From assembly GCF_005885635.1 (NCBI RefSeq), contig NZ_VATY01000001.1:1116001-1180000 (forward strand): DNA of 64,000 nucleotides, in the 5' to 3' direction. Origin of the DNA: Maribacter algarum (ex Zhang et al. 2020) (GTDB taxonomy: Bacteria; Bacteroidota; Bacteroidia; Flavobacteriales; Flavobacteriaceae). Shown piece after piece: positions 35,172-44,974 of the stretch. A program made the translations under genes and the position numbers. How positions within the stretch are numbered: the stretch's first letter is position 1; the number at the start of each line of letters is the position of its first letter. The notes beneath the pieces were generated by a model that did no database searches, had not been told where the DNA came from, and saw nothing but the letters and a program-made list of their open reading frames with translations.

Positions 35172-35211
35172 TTGGCTATTGGCTATTGGCTATTGGCTAT
35201 TGGCTATTGGC
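35172..35211. repeat. Heptanucleotide tandem array TTGGCTA x 5.7
   Basis: Five exact TTGGCTA units plus five bases of a sixth, beginning 2 bp from the hemJ start codon. Uninterrupted short repeats of this sort slip readily. Confidence 0.9.
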
Positions 35212-35245
35212 AAATTTAGGGCATTTCGAAAGAAGTTGAACTTAG

Positions 35246-35383
35246 GGTCCTCCCCTTTTTTCAAGGGGAGGTGGCGACAGCCAGAGGGGTTGGAGCTAGG
35301 AACACAAATGGTTTGAACTTCTTGCCTACTTCACCAAAACCCCTCCGCCCTGCGGGCACCTCCCCTTCGCAGGGGAGGACCTA
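35246..35383. repeat. Composite palindromic repeat A2, full copy
   Basis: Two hairpin pairs separated by about 30 bp: GGTCCTCCCC/GGGGAGG with GGCGACAGCC at the left, and CCCTCCGCCCTGCGGGC with CTCCCCTTCGCAGGGGAG at the right. The reverse complement of 50744-50883 has the same order and nearly the same ends. It lies 24 bp behind the stop at 35407. Confidence 0.85.
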
Positions 35384-35406
35384 TACTTAATACCTTTTAA
35401 AGAAGT

Positions 35407-38400
35407 TTACATCCGAATAGCCCCCACACCAACATCCCATAATTTCTTATTAAAGTCTGGGATTGAAGTTTTCATAAACGTTTCCGCCTTACTTTTCAAA
35501 ACACTCCACTGCGCATCGAGCTCTGCCTTACGGTCCTTTGAGGGCTGGTTTACCCTTGGGATGGAGCTATTCGTAGCATCTATCAAGAACAGATATTCCG
35601 CGGTAAATTTATTCGGAAAGTTCTCTACATCATCATAGGCTTGCGACTTTCGTTGGATCATGTCTTTATCCCAAGTATCAAGGCCTTCAATTAGTTTTTG
35701 TCCCTCTGCTTTTACGGTAGCATCTTTTACATCTTTCAGCACTTCTTTCAATTGCTGTTGTGCTTTGTATAAACCATTGATAGTATGATGCATGTCCGTT
35801 AATTTCGTTTCGGCATCGGTTAAAAACGTATGGTATTCCGCATACTGCTCAGGCGTGGTACTGAAAGTGGGTACTGCAACGATTTTACCTTTCGTAGAAA
35901 CCGTCTTACTTCCAGACTTTACACGAACCGTATAGGTTCCAGGGGGTAAACGATGCCCGCTGAAACGCGATTCGATATAGGTATTGGGAACTCCAGGTAA
36001 AATGCCTGTTCTCATATCCCATACAAAACGGTTCAACCCTTCTTTCTTCGATAGGGTCGGTGCTGGTCGTGGTCCGCCACCATTATGTGGTTTGTAGTTT
36101 TTGTCCTTCTCTGAGGAAAAACTGCGAATGACGGCTCCGCTGGCATCCATGATATCCATGGTAAGCGGAATGGAATCGGCCACTTTAGGCAACTCATAAT
36201 AGAGCACCATACCATTTGCGGGGTTTACACCTGATAATGTATTGGTGCCATCAAAATTGTCAATCTTTCCATTCATAGGGCTGTACCAAGTCCCGTTCAT
36301 GGCATCATTCGGTTGATAGAGTTTCATCTCATAATCGGAATCACTATGCGATTTCGTCTGGTATTCGCCTTTGTCATATTGCGAAAGCAAAGTCAAATCA
36401 TCCAATATCCAAAAGGCCCTACCTGAGGTTGCTACAATCAAATCACCTTGATGGATTTTAATATCCGTAATCGGCGTCTTCGGCAAATTCAATTGAAAGG
36501 GTTTCCATGTTTTTCCACCGTTCCAGGAAAGGTATAAGCCTTTTTCGGTTCCCGCATAGAGCAAATCTTTACGTGTAGGGTCTTCGCGAACCACTCGTGT
36601 AAAGGCCCCGTATGGAATTCCCGCATTGATGCTCGTCCATGTTTTACCGTAGTCGGTGCTCTTGTAAATCGCTGGCGTATGGTCATTGAATTTATACTTC
36701 GTTGTCGCTACATAAACCGTGGCTTTATCATGTGGAGAAACCTCAATGGCATTCACTAAAGACTCCCCTAAATTCTTCGGCGTAATGTTCTGCCAGCTTT
36801 CACCATTATCTTTTGTAATCTGCACATAACCATCATCACTTCCCGTATAAAAAACGCCTGCTTCGTGGGGCGATTCCAATACATAGGCTAAGGTTCCATA
36901 ATTCTCAGCACCAACCGCTTCGTTGGTATACGGACCTCCACCGTTCCCTTGTTTTGCATCGATATCACGGGTTAAATCAGGAGACATTTCTTCCCAGGTC
37001 ACCCCCATATCACGGGTTCGCAATAACAATTGTGCGCCATGGTAAAAGGTATTGGGTTCGTGCTGCGATTTTAAGGTGGGAGCATTCCAGTTGTAGAGGT
37101 ATTTCATGTTTCTGGCCTCACGACCCAAATACTGAATGGGCGCTGCCATAACATTGGTGGAGGCTTTTGATTCCATGTCCAAGACTTCAATCGTACCCAA
37201 ATAACTTCCGCCCATCACATACCTCGGATTATCAGGGTCAAAGGCCAAAAAGGCACTTTCACCACCTGCGGAGGGACTAAAATCAGATACAGTAATGCCA
37301 CCTCTTCCAACGGACATATTTGCTATCATAGCTGAAGAATAATCTTGTTGCCCTGCGTAGATGTTATAAGGGAATTGATTATCGGTGTTGATACGGTAAA
37401 ACTGACCCGTAGGCATATTTACTTGTGAAGAAAACGTTTTTCCAAAGTCAAAGGTAACTGCGGCTCCCCCGTCGTTTGCTATGACAAAGTTTAAGGAGTT
37501 CTTCGGATTAATCCATAAGTCATGAAAATCGCCATGCGTCCCCGTGATGCGTTCCCAATTTTTACCTCCATCCAAAGAACGAAGGGCTGGGGCACTTAAG
37601 ACATACACAATGTCTTCATCTTGAGGGTCGGTGAATACTTCTATATAATACCAAGCCCGTTGTACCAATCGGTTATCTCCGCTGGCCATACTCCATGTTT
37701 TTCCTGCGTCATTGGAAACGAAGAGTCCGCCTTTGTCTTGATTGCTATCACTTTCAATCAAAGCATATACCTTATTCGAATTCGCGGGACTCACAGAAAT
37801 CGCCATCTTCCCTTTTTCTTCGGGAAGGCCTTCGGTAAGCTCGGTCCAAGTTTCACCAGCATCGGTAGATTTGTACAATCCGCTACCTTCGCCACCACTG
37901 ACTACCATATTCGGTTTGCGTTGGTGTTCCCACATGGCAGCATACATGATTTCAGGATAGTTCGCATCCATAGAAAGTTCAACCGCACCAGTCAATTGAT
38001 TTACAAAAAGCGTATTCTTCCAAGTCTTTCCGCCATCGGTGGATTTGTAAACCCCACGCTCTTTGTTCGGACCATACAATTGCCCCTGCGCCGCCACATA
38101 CACAATATCGGGATTGGTTGGATGAATGATAACCCTTGAAATGTGTTGGGTCTCTTTGAGTCCCATATGCTTCCACGTTTTTCCTGCGTCGGTAGATTTG
38201 TAGACTCCGTCTCCGTAGGAAGTCATCACCCCTCGTGGTGCATGTTCTCCCATACCTACATAAACGATATTCGTATTATAGGTCGAAACCGCAACAGCAC
38301 CCACAGAACCCATTTCGAAAAAGCCGTCTGAGATGTTATTCCAACGCTGGCCAGCGTCTTCGGTTTTCCAAAGTCCCCCTCCGGTGGTGCCCATGTAGTA

Positions 38401-38565
38401 GGTCATGGGGTCGCCGACAACCCCGCTAGCGGAGACTGAGCGCCCACCTCGAAACGGACCGATATTTCGGAATTTTAGGGGTTTGAAATAATCTTCTGCC
38501 GTTTGGGCGAAGGATATTGTTGTGGTTAGGAGGGCTAGTAGTAAGAGGTTGAGGTTGTTTTTCAT
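35407..38565 (-). CDS. Secreted VPS10/sortilin-like BNR-repeat protein, copy 1
   Basis: 1052 residues. Signal peptide (to about SFA-Q). The N-terminal ~720 residues form propeller blades with Asp-box repeats (S-x-D-x-G-x-T-W: [44 protein letters not shown] and others). The C-terminal part contains PGTYTVRV and a helical tail. NCBI calls such proteins glycosyl hydrolase or VPS10; no catalytic acid is evident, so an extracellular binding role is as likely. The 1047-residue paralog at 39314-42457 has the same layout. Its 3' end is followed by composite repeat A2. Confidence 0.85.
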   Translation of the reverse strand: MKNNLNLLLLALLTTTISFAQTAEDYFKPLKFRNIGPFRGGRSVSASGVVGDPMTYYMGTTGGGLWKTEDAGQRWNNISDGFFEMGSVGAVAVSTYNTNIVYVGMGEHAPRGVMTSYGDGVYKSTDAGKTWKHMGLKETQHISRVIIHPTNPDIVYVAAQGQLYGPNKERGVYKSTDGGKTWKNTLFVNQLTGAVELSMDANYPEIMYAAMWEHQRKPNMVVSGGEGSGLYKSTDAGETWTELTEGLPEEKGKMAISVSPANSNKVYALIESDSNQDKGGLFVSNDAGKTWSMASGDNRLVQRAWYYIEVFTDPQDEDIVYVLSAPALRSLDGGKNWERITGTHGDFHDLWINPKNSLNFVIANDGGAAVTFDFGKTFSSQVNMPTGQFYRINTDNQFPYNIYAGQQDYSSAMIANMSVGRGGITVSDFSPSAGGESAFLAFDPDNPRYVMGGSYLGTIEVLDMESKASTNVMAAPIQYLGREARNMKYLYNWNAPTLKSQHEPNTFYHGAQLLLRTRDMGVTWEEMSPDLTRDIDAKQGNGGGPYTNEAVGAENYGTLAYVLESPHEAGVFYTGSDDGYVQITKDNGESWQNITPKNLGESLVNAIEVSPHDKATVYVATTKYKFNDHTPAIYKSTDYGKTWTSINAGIPYGAFTRVVREDPTRKDLLYAGTEKGLYLSWNGGKTWKPFQLNLPKTPITDIKIHQGDLIVATSGRAFWILDDLTLLSQYDKGEYQTKSHSDSDYEMKLYQPNDAMNGTWYSPMNGKIDNFDGTNTLSGVNPANGMVLYYELPKVADSIPLTMDIMDASGAVIRSFSSEKDKNYKPHNGGGPRPAPTLSKKEGLNRFVWDMRTGILPGVPNTYIESRFSGHRLPPGTYTVRVKSGSKTVSTKGKIVAVPTFSTTPEQYAEYHTFLTDAETKLTDMHHTINGLYKAQQQLKEVLKDVKDATVKAEGQKLIEGLDTWDKDMIQRKSQAYDDVENFPNKFTAEYLFLIDATNSSIPRVNQPSKDRKAELDAQWSVLKSKAETFMKTSIPDFNKKLWDVGVGAIRM

Positions 38566-38596
38566 TTTGGGTTTTTAGGTGTTGTTCGTGTTTTGG

Positions 38597-38692
38597 TGTT
38601 CCTAGGGTCTCGACTCCGCTCGACATGACAGTGGTGGCAGGTTTTTACAACTAATCTGTCACTTCGAGCGGAGTCGAGAACTTAGGGACACG
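38597..38692. repeat. Palindromic repeat B2
   Basis: A long inverted repeat: GTGTTCCTAGGGTCTCGACT... pairs with its near-complement ending in CTTAGGGACAC. The conserved core is CTCGACTCCGCTCGA followed by TGACAG. It ends 5 bp from the GIY-YIG stop codon. Confidence 0.8.
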
Positions 38693-38697
38693 TATTT

Positions 38698-39021
38698 CTA
38701 ATTTTTATCTAAATCTTTGTTCTTAGCATGACTCTCATTTCTACATTCAGCTAGCAAAGGCAGCATGTCATACTCATCATTCGCCAAGGCCAATTTCTTA
38801 GCGCAACTCCATCTTTTAATTTTCTTTTCAAAATATTCAGCTTGTGCGAACTGCATGAATTCTTGGTGCCAAATTAGTTTTACTGGTCTTCTTTTAGAGG
38901 TGTATGAATTGTCATTCCTTCCAAAATTATGTTCTTTCAGTCTACGGTCTAGGTTATTGGTCAGCCCTGTGTAAATCGATTCGTCTGAGCATTCAACCAT
39001 GTAGACGTAGTAAAATTTCAT
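38698..39021 (-). CDS. GIY-YIG nuclease superfamily protein (UPF0213/YhbQ-like)
   Basis: 107 residues. The GIY-YIG core appears as YYVYMVECSDESIYTGLTNN with R27-R28 and KEHNFGRNDNSYTSKRRPVKLIWHQEF, ending in a lysine-rich helix. Single-domain members of this family are DNA nucleases of unclear role. Cytoplasmic. It stands alone between two large VPS10 genes and is bracketed by palindromic repeats B2 and B3/B4, which makes it a possible handler of these repeats, though that is speculation. Confidence 0.82.
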   Translation of the reverse strand: MKFYYVYMVECSDESIYTGLTNNLDRRLKEHNFGRNDNSYTSKRRPVKLIWHQEFMQFAQAEYFEKKIKRWSCAKKLALANDEYDMLPLLAECRNESHAKNKDLDKN

Positions 39022-39040
39022 TTTTTGAACCTTTTAGTTT

Positions 39041-39118
39041 GGGGTGACATTGTTACCAGTAACATCGGTCTCGACGGAGCCCGTCTTGAGCTCTGTTGAA
39101 AGGCTCGAGCTGACAGTA
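39041..39118. repeat. Palindromic repeat B3, diverged
   Basis: Contains GGGGTGACATTG, GGTCTCGACGGAGC and GGCTCGAGCTGACAG, recognisably related to the B family but with the palindrome degraded. Confidence 0.5.
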
Positions 39119-39235
39119 GAACTAAGTTCTATGTATATTCTATACTGTCACTTCGCGTTTTTCATTTATGCTCAACATCAAATTATCTCTTGTTTTGCAA
39201 AAACTTATAATAGCAACGCAAGCTTTGTTTACCCC

Positions 39236-39311
39236 TAATCTGTCATGTCGAACGGAGTCGAGACCTTGGCGTGTTCCTAGGCTTCTCGACTCCGCTCGAA
39301 GTGACAGTATA
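39236..39311. repeat. Palindromic repeat B4
   Basis: CTGTCATGTCGAACGGAGTC pairs with its complement beginning TCTCGACTCCGCTCGA and ending GTGACAG. The loop contains GTTCCTAGG. It ends 2 bp before the stop codon of the second VPS10 gene. Confidence 0.8.
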
Positions 39312-39313
39312 GC

Positions 39314-42300
39314 TTACTCCTCCACAAACAAATAATTCAATTTCAAATCATTAAATGCCTGATTAAACTCCTTCATTTCAGAATCTACCATGGCATCAAA
39401 TGTTTTTAATTGCGCTTCGATTTTACCGGTCATTTCTTTTTGAACGGCTATGTCTTGTGCTGTTGGTGGGAAGTCGCCCATGCCTACCAAGCGATTTAAG
39501 TGCGCCAATTTGTTCGTCAAACGGATGGGGAAGTTCAAGGGGTCTTGATTACTTCTGTTTTGCGTTTGGTACAAGGCTTTTTCGATTTCTTCGAAATTTT
39601 CTTTCATGGTTTTGGCTTTTTCTACCAACTCCTTGGTGGACTCGTTGTCTTTGTATTGCTCAGTGAAAGCATCCAATTGTTTGTTGACGCCTCTTATTTT
39701 CTTTATGGAACCATGTGCCTTGTTTATTGTGGCGTTGATGGCCGAAATAAAATCGTGCTGCTTTTGCATATCGGCAACGGAAACCTCAGCTCTTGGGTCG
39801 GGGATGATATTGAAGTCTTGTGATTGGCTATCGCCGTTGACATTCAGATGGACTTTATAACTTCCGGGTACTGCTTTTGGTCCGTTGAAGCCGGCTGCCC
39901 AGAAAATCATTCCTTTTAGGGTTTCGGCTTTTTCACCTCTCGTATTCCATACGTGGGTGTTGCCTCCTTTTTTGACTTTGAGCTTTTTGTCTTTCTCTTT
40001 GGCTTTATTGCTAAACGATGCCAAGGTATCTCCTGCCATGGTGGTATAGGTGATGGCTACTTTATCATCATCGCCTAAATTCTTGAGATAGAAATGTGAA
40101 ATAACGCCGTTGGGATGATTCATTCCCTCGGTCTTAGAAGGTTCTTTACTTGCCCGACCTCCGGTACGGTAGCTGTCTTTGGGTTTGTACAAAATAGACG
40201 ACATACTTTTCTTTCCGGCATCCAATTGATGGAGGACGGTCAGGTCATCTAAAATCCATAAGCTTCTTCCTTGGGTGGCAACGATTAGGTTGTTGTCTTT
40301 GATGGCCAAATCCGTAATCGGAACAATCGGAAGGTTCATTTGAAACGGACTCCAATTGGCTCCATCGTCAAAGGAAATGTACATTCCTGTTTCGGTGCCA
40401 GCGTAGAGTAAGCCTTTTCTTTTCGGGTCCTCCCGGAGGACGCGCGTAAAATGCTCTTGATTTATACCGTTCGTTATTTTCGTCCAAGTCTTCCCGAAGT
40501 CGGTGGTTTTGTAGAGGTAAGGTCTAAAGTCCCCAAGCTTGTATCGGGTTCCGGCAACATAGCAGGTTCCTTCGTCAAAAGCGGACGGTTCAATGCTGTT
40601 TATCATATTCCATTCGGGCATTCCTGCTGGGGTCACATTTTCCCAATTGGCACCACCATCCTTGGAGACATGAATCAATCCGTCATCACTTCCAACCCAT
40701 AATAATCCCTCTTTCAAAGGACTCTCATTCGCTGCGAAAATGGTACAGTAGTATTCCACACCCGTGTTATCCTGTGTTATCGGTCCGCCACTGGAAACCA
40801 ATTTTGTGGGGTCATTCCGTGTTAAATCCTCCGAAAGGATATCCCAACTTTGCCCTTCGTTCGTACTCATATGCACATGCTGCGAAAAGGTGTATAATTT
40901 CTTCGGGTCGTGTTTCGAGAACATGATAGGGAAATTCCATTGAAAACGATATTTCATTCCCTCTGCACCATATCCCATCGGGTTATCAGGCCAAACGTTG
41001 ACACCTCTAACGGTTCCGGTTTTGTGATTTACCCGAGTCAGGAATCCACCGTAAGAACCTCCGTAGACAATATCATTATCCAAAGGGTCGACGGCGATAT
41101 GGGCAGACTCACCCCCTGCGGTTACCTCCCAATCGTTTTCGCTAATACTGCGGCCGTCGCTACGGTGCTTTACGCGCAAGGTCGAATTGTCTTGCTGCGC
41201 CACATAAATACGATACGGATGCGAATTATCAGTCGTCACCCGATAATACTGTGCCGTAGGTTGGTTGTAATAGGTGCTCCAAGTCTCGCCGGCATCATAG
41301 GTGATCTGGGCGCCCCCATCATCACCGATAATCATACGCTTCGCATCTTCAGGGGCAATCCACAAATCATGGTGATCCCCATGGGGGGCGTTGAAGGTAT
41401 TAAAAGTCTTTCCGCCATCTTTCGAACGGTGGTAGCGCACATTCATCACATACACCGTATTTTCATCTTCGGTATCGGCATACAAACGGGTATAGTACCA
41501 GGCACGTTGGCGCAGTTTTCGTTCGCTGTTCACCTGTGTCCATTTCTTGCCACCATCCTCAGAACGGTACAAGCCGCCTTTTTTCTTGTTTTCGACCAAG
41601 GCCCAAACACGCTCCGAATTTTTCGGGGAAACCGTAACGCCGATAATACCCAAGGTGTCTTGTGGGAAGCCTTCATGCTTTGAAATCTCGGTCCAAGTTT
41701 CACCACTATCGGTACTCTTCCATAAGGCCGAACCATCGCCGCCACTACTCAAACTATAGGGCGTACGTTGCGCGCGCCATGAAGAAGCATATAAAATACG
41801 GGGGTTGTTGGGGTCTAAGGTCAAGTCGACAAAACCCGATTGGTCATTGACGAATAATTTCTTGCTCCAGGTCTTTCCGCCATCGGTACTTTTATAGATA
41901 CCGCGGTCTTGGGTAGGCTTGTAAATATTACCGAGTACGGCCGCATACACAATATCGGCATTGGTAGGGTGAATGCGGATTCGCGGTACATGGCGACTAT
42001 TTTTTAGTCCTGCTGAGGTCCAAGTTTTGCCTCCGTTTTCGGTTTTCCAGATGCCATAGCCTGAGGATACATTACCCCGAAGGGTTTTTTCACCCCCGCC
42101 TACATAAATGACATTCTTATCACTTTTCGCGACTTCTACCGCACCAATACTACCACCAAAATAGCCATCGGAAATATTCTCCCAAGTACGGCCACCATCT
42201 AGGGTTTTCCAGACACCACCGCCTGTGGCACCCATATAAAAGAGATTGGGTTCACCCCGCACTCCGGTTACGGCAGCGGAGCGCCCACCGCGATGCGGAC

Positions 42301-42457
42301 CGATAGAACGGTACTCCATACTGGAATAGAGGTCTTCAGCAAAGGAAGGCACCGCCTTCTGGGTTTTACTTCTTCTTTGTGCTTCGGAAGTTAAGGGGAG
42401 TAGGAAAAGGGCAGCAATTAGCAGGCCAAGAAGGTTGCAGTGAGTTCTCATTTTCAA
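39314..42457 (-). CDS. Secreted VPS10/sortilin-like BNR-repeat protein, copy 2
   Basis: 1047 residues, signal peptide (to about SEA-Q). It has the same plan as copy 1: Asp-box propeller repeats ([69 protein letters not shown]) up to about residue 730. A C-terminal domain carries a lysine-rich segment and a helical tail (MQKQHDFISAINATIN). Regions such as SIGPHRGGRSAAVTGVRG match copy 1 ([18 protein letters not shown]) closely. The two genes are separated only by the GIY-YIG gene, so they are tandem duplicates. Extracellular or periplasmic, ligand unknown. Confidence 0.85.
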   Translation of the reverse strand: MKMRTHCNLLGLLIAALFLLPLTSEAQRRSKTQKAVPSFAEDLYSSMEYRSIGPHRGGRSAAVTGVRGEPNLFYMGATGGGVWKTLDGGRTWENISDGYFGGSIGAVEVAKSDKNVIYVGGGEKTLRGNVSSGYGIWKTENGGKTWTSAGLKNSRHVPRIRIHPTNADIVYAAVLGNIYKPTQDRGIYKSTDGGKTWSKKLFVNDQSGFVDLTLDPNNPRILYASSWRAQRTPYSLSSGGDGSALWKSTDSGETWTEISKHEGFPQDTLGIIGVTVSPKNSERVWALVENKKKGGLYRSEDGGKKWTQVNSERKLRQRAWYYTRLYADTEDENTVYVMNVRYHRSKDGGKTFNTFNAPHGDHHDLWIAPEDAKRMIIGDDGGAQITYDAGETWSTYYNQPTAQYYRVTTDNSHPYRIYVAQQDNSTLRVKHRSDGRSISENDWEVTAGGESAHIAVDPLDNDIVYGGSYGGFLTRVNHKTGTVRGVNVWPDNPMGYGAEGMKYRFQWNFPIMFSKHDPKKLYTFSQHVHMSTNEGQSWDILSEDLTRNDPTKLVSSGGPITQDNTGVEYYCTIFAANESPLKEGLLWVGSDDGLIHVSKDGGANWENVTPAGMPEWNMINSIEPSAFDEGTCYVAGTRYKLGDFRPYLYKTTDFGKTWTKITNGINQEHFTRVLREDPKRKGLLYAGTETGMYISFDDGANWSPFQMNLPIVPITDLAIKDNNLIVATQGRSLWILDDLTVLHQLDAGKKSMSSILYKPKDSYRTGGRASKEPSKTEGMNHPNGVISHFYLKNLGDDDKVAITYTTMAGDTLASFSNKAKEKDKKLKVKKGGNTHVWNTRGEKAETLKGMIFWAAGFNGPKAVPGSYKVHLNVNGDSQSQDFNIIPDPRAEVSVADMQKQHDFISAINATINKAHGSIKKIRGVNKQLDAFTEQYKDNESTKELVEKAKTMKENFEEIEKALYQTQNRSNQDPLNFPIRLTNKLAHLNRLVGMGDFPPTAQDIAVQKEMTGKIEAQLKTFDAMVDSEMKEFNQAFNDLKLNYLFVEE

Positions 42458-42666
42458 GTGGATTAATTAGTCAGACTAAATGTAGTGAAATGGGGGTTAC
42501 TAAAAAAATGATGTTTGTCATGATTTTTAGGGATTTCATGTTATCATATTTGTGAGGGTTTTAGTACATTAGGCCTTCTAATTTATGTCTTTGCATTTTT
42601 AAAATGAAAGACTTACAATGAAACAATTATAATCTTATTTAAGCTTGACGAAGACAATTTAAATAA

Positions 42667-43845
42667 ATGGCAAATAACATTTTAACTGCAGCTAAGAAAG
42701 CTAAGAACGATGAGTTCTATACACAATACTCTGATATACAGAAGGAGATTCAAGCCTACGTCGACTACAAACCGGACGCTTTTAAAGGTAAGACTGTTTT
42801 GTTGCCATGTGATGACCCTGAATGGAGCAATTTTACCAAATTCTTTGCGCAAAATTTTGAGCGTTACGGCCTAAAAAAACTAATTAGTACTAGTTATGCG
42901 TCAGAAAGCAAAAATTACAAAGATGGTTATCAAGTGACGTTGTTTGAACAAAATGCAGAGCAATTCGAACATGATAAAACAAAAATTAAAGGAAAGATTT
43001 TCACTTTAACTAGGGATGTGTCAGGCGATGGCAAAATAGATATTGAAGATTTAGAATGGAATTATCTTGAAGGTGATGGGGATTTTAGAAGTGAGGAGGT
43101 CAAAAAATTAAGAGATGAGGCCGATATAATAATTACCAACCCGCCTTTTTCCCTTTTTAGAGAGTTCATAAGCTGGATATTTGAAGTCGAAAAACAATGT
43201 TTAGTTATTGGCAATATTAATGCAATAAAATACAGCGAAGTTTTTCCTTTTATAAGAGATAAAAAATTATGGCTAGGAGCAACCAATTTTAATAAAGGTA
43301 TGTACTTCTATGTTCCTGCGGATTTTAAATACTCTAGCACTTACAAGTTTGAGAGAGAGAAAGATGGGAAAAAGATTAATCGAGTTCCAGGAGTTTGTTG
43401 GTTTGGCAATCTCGACCATGGGAAAAGGCATAGTCCATTATCCCTAATGACAGAGGATGAAGTAATCAAATTTGTTTCAAAAAAACCATTTCGAAAATAT
43501 GATAACTTTGATGCTATTGAAGTGCCTCTAGTAAAACTAATCCCAAACGATTATGGTGGAATCATGGGAGTCCCTATCACATTTCTTGATAAATATTCAC
43601 CTGAACAATTTGAAATAGTTGGTTTATCAATGCGGGACGGTTTTGGATTAGAAAGTCATAAAAAATATGATAATTACAAAGAGATAAGACAAGACGGAAC
43701 ATATACTGGATCATCTGGAAAGAAAACCAATGGCAACCCCATGCTAAAAGGGAAACCTGAAAAGGGTAATTACTATATTGATAAAGATGGTAATTGTGCC
43801 TACTCCTTATATGACAGGCTTTTTATTATTCACAAATCAAATTAA
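42667..43845 (+). CDS. EcoRI-family adenine-specific DNA methyltransferase, copy 1
   Basis: 392 residues. N-terminal [19 protein letters not shown] matches the start of M.EcoRI. The catalytic motif IV NPPF (158-161, in [15 protein letters not shown]) marks an N6-adenine methyltransferase. SAM-binding features lie around [17 protein letters not shown]. Residues 1-195 align without a gap to copy 2; the centre (about 200-265) and C-terminus (345-392) differ, which is where a target-recognition domain would be. Length exceeds M.EcoRI. It is first in a four-gene nuclease cluster, 29 bp before copy 2. Confidence 0.88.
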   Translation: MANNILTAAKKAKNDEFYTQYSDIQKEIQAYVDYKPDAFKGKTVLLPCDDPEWSNFTKFFAQNFERYGLKKLISTSYASESKNYKDGYQVTLFEQNAEQFEHDKTKIKGKIFTLTRDVSGDGKIDIEDLEWNYLEGDGDFRSEEVKKLRDEADIIITNPPFSLFREFISWIFEVEKQCLVIGNINAIKYSEVFPFIRDKKLWLGATNFNKGMYFYVPADFKYSSTYKFEREKDGKKINRVPGVCWFGNLDHGKRHSPLSLMTEDEVIKFVSKKPFRKYDNFDAIEVPLVKLIPNDYGGIMGVPITFLDKYSPEQFEIVGLSMRDGFGLESHKKYDNYKEIRQDGTYTGSSGKKTNGNPMLKGKPEKGNYYIDKDGNCAYSLYDRLFIIHKSN

Positions 43846-43874
43846 CAACTTTAAGAACAAAGTGTAAACAATAT

Positions 43875-44969
43875 ATGGCGAACAAAAATTTAACTGCTGC
43901 TAAGAAAGCTAAGAATGATGAGTTTTACACACTGTATTCTGATATACAAAAGGAGATTCAGGCCTATCTAGACTACAATCCTGATGTGTTCAAGGATAAA
44001 ACTATATTACTTCCTTGTGACGATCCTGAATGGAGCAATTTCACCAAGTTTTTTGCGCAAAATTTTGAGCGCTTTGGACTGAAGAAACTAATAAGTACGA
44101 GTTTTGCTGCAAATAGTAAACCTTATAAAGTAGGTTATCAGGTAACACTCTTTGAAGAAAGTGCTCCGCAATACGATAGTAATAAAACTGAATCACACGG
44201 AAAAATTTTCACTCTAACTCGTGATATAACTGAAGATGGGAGAATTGATGTAGACGATTTAGAATGGGAATATTTAAAAGGTGATGGGGATTTCAAAAGT
44301 AAAGAGGTTAAGAAATTAAGAGATGAGGCCGATATTATCATAACCAATCCCCCATTTTCATTATTTCGCGAATTTCTTCAATGGATTATGGAGGCAAAAA
44401 AACAGTTTGCCATAATTGGAAATATAAATGCAATTACATACAAAGAAGTTTTTCCACTAATTAAAGAAAATAAGATTTGGTTAGGAACTGGAATGGGAAG
44501 GTGGATATCAGGTTTTATTGTCCCTGAATCATATGAACTTTATGGAACTGAAGCCAGAATTGACAAAGATGGAAATCGAATTGTGGCCACAAATAATTGT
44601 CTTTGGTTAACTAATATAGAACACGGCAAGCGTCATCAACCACTAAAATTGATGACAATGGCGGATAACAGTAGGTATAACAAAAAATTACAGAAAAAAT
44701 CTGCCTACAATAAATATGATAACTATGATGCGATTGAAGTTCCGTTCTCTGATGCAATTCCGTTGGATTATCATGGAGTAATGGGAGTACCTATAAGTTT
44801 TTTAGATAAATATTGTCCTGAGCAATTCGAAATCATAGGTAGTGATTCCTGTGTCAAAGATGGCTTGTTACCTAATTTAATCAATTCCAAATGGGAGGGG
44901 AAACTTGACCGAGGGTACATCGATAATAAGCGATTTTATAGCCGCATCTTAATTAAAAGAAAGAACTAA
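43875..44969 (+). CDS. EcoRI-family adenine-specific DNA methyltransferase, copy 2
   Basis: 364 residues. The first ~195 residues follow copy 1 position by position, with NPPF again at 158-161. The segment about 200-265 ([21 protein letters not shown], and on to NNCLWLTN) has replaced the FNKGMYFYVPADFK part of copy 1. The HGKRH...PLKLMT and [29 protein letters not shown] elements are shared again, and the C-terminus is new. A tandem duplication followed by change of specificity is the simplest reading. The DUF262-HNH gene starts 5 bp downstream, so the two are translationally linked. Confidence 0.88.
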   Translation: MANKNLTAAKKAKNDEFYTLYSDIQKEIQAYLDYNPDVFKDKTILLPCDDPEWSNFTKFFAQNFERFGLKKLISTSFAANSKPYKVGYQVTLFEESAPQYDSNKTESHGKIFTLTRDITEDGRIDVDDLEWEYLKGDGDFKSKEVKKLRDEADIIITNPPFSLFREFLQWIMEAKKQFAIIGNINAITYKEVFPLIKENKIWLGTGMGRWISGFIVPESYELYGTEARIDKDGNRIVATNNCLWLTNIEHGKRHQPLKLMTMADNSRYNKKLQKKSAYNKYDNYDAIEVPFSDAIPLDYHGVMGVPISFLDKYCPEQFEIIGSDSCVKDGLLPNLINSKWEGKLDRGYIDNKRFYSRILIKRKN

Positions 44970-44974
44970 AATAT

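Noticed and set aside
35172-35211. CRISPR-like short repeat
   Set aside because: Units are 7 bp with no spacers; it is a simple tandem array.
37621-38139. 172-residue open frame on the plus strand inside the first VPS10 gene
   Set aside because: Antisense shadow of the Asp-box coding sequence; low-complexity translation, no family pattern.
39214-39240. TGTTTAC near 39225 as a further ECF promoter
   Set aside because: No RTACTAAT-like box 15 bp downstream and no gene in the right direction.
40910-41683. 257-residue open frame on the plus strand inside the second VPS10 gene
   Set aside because: Same reason; the minus-strand gene has a full domain pattern here.
42667-44969. Classic type II EcoRI restriction-modification pair
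   Set aside because: No EcoRI-like endonuclease gene is present; the neighbours are DUF262-HNH and Mrr proteins.
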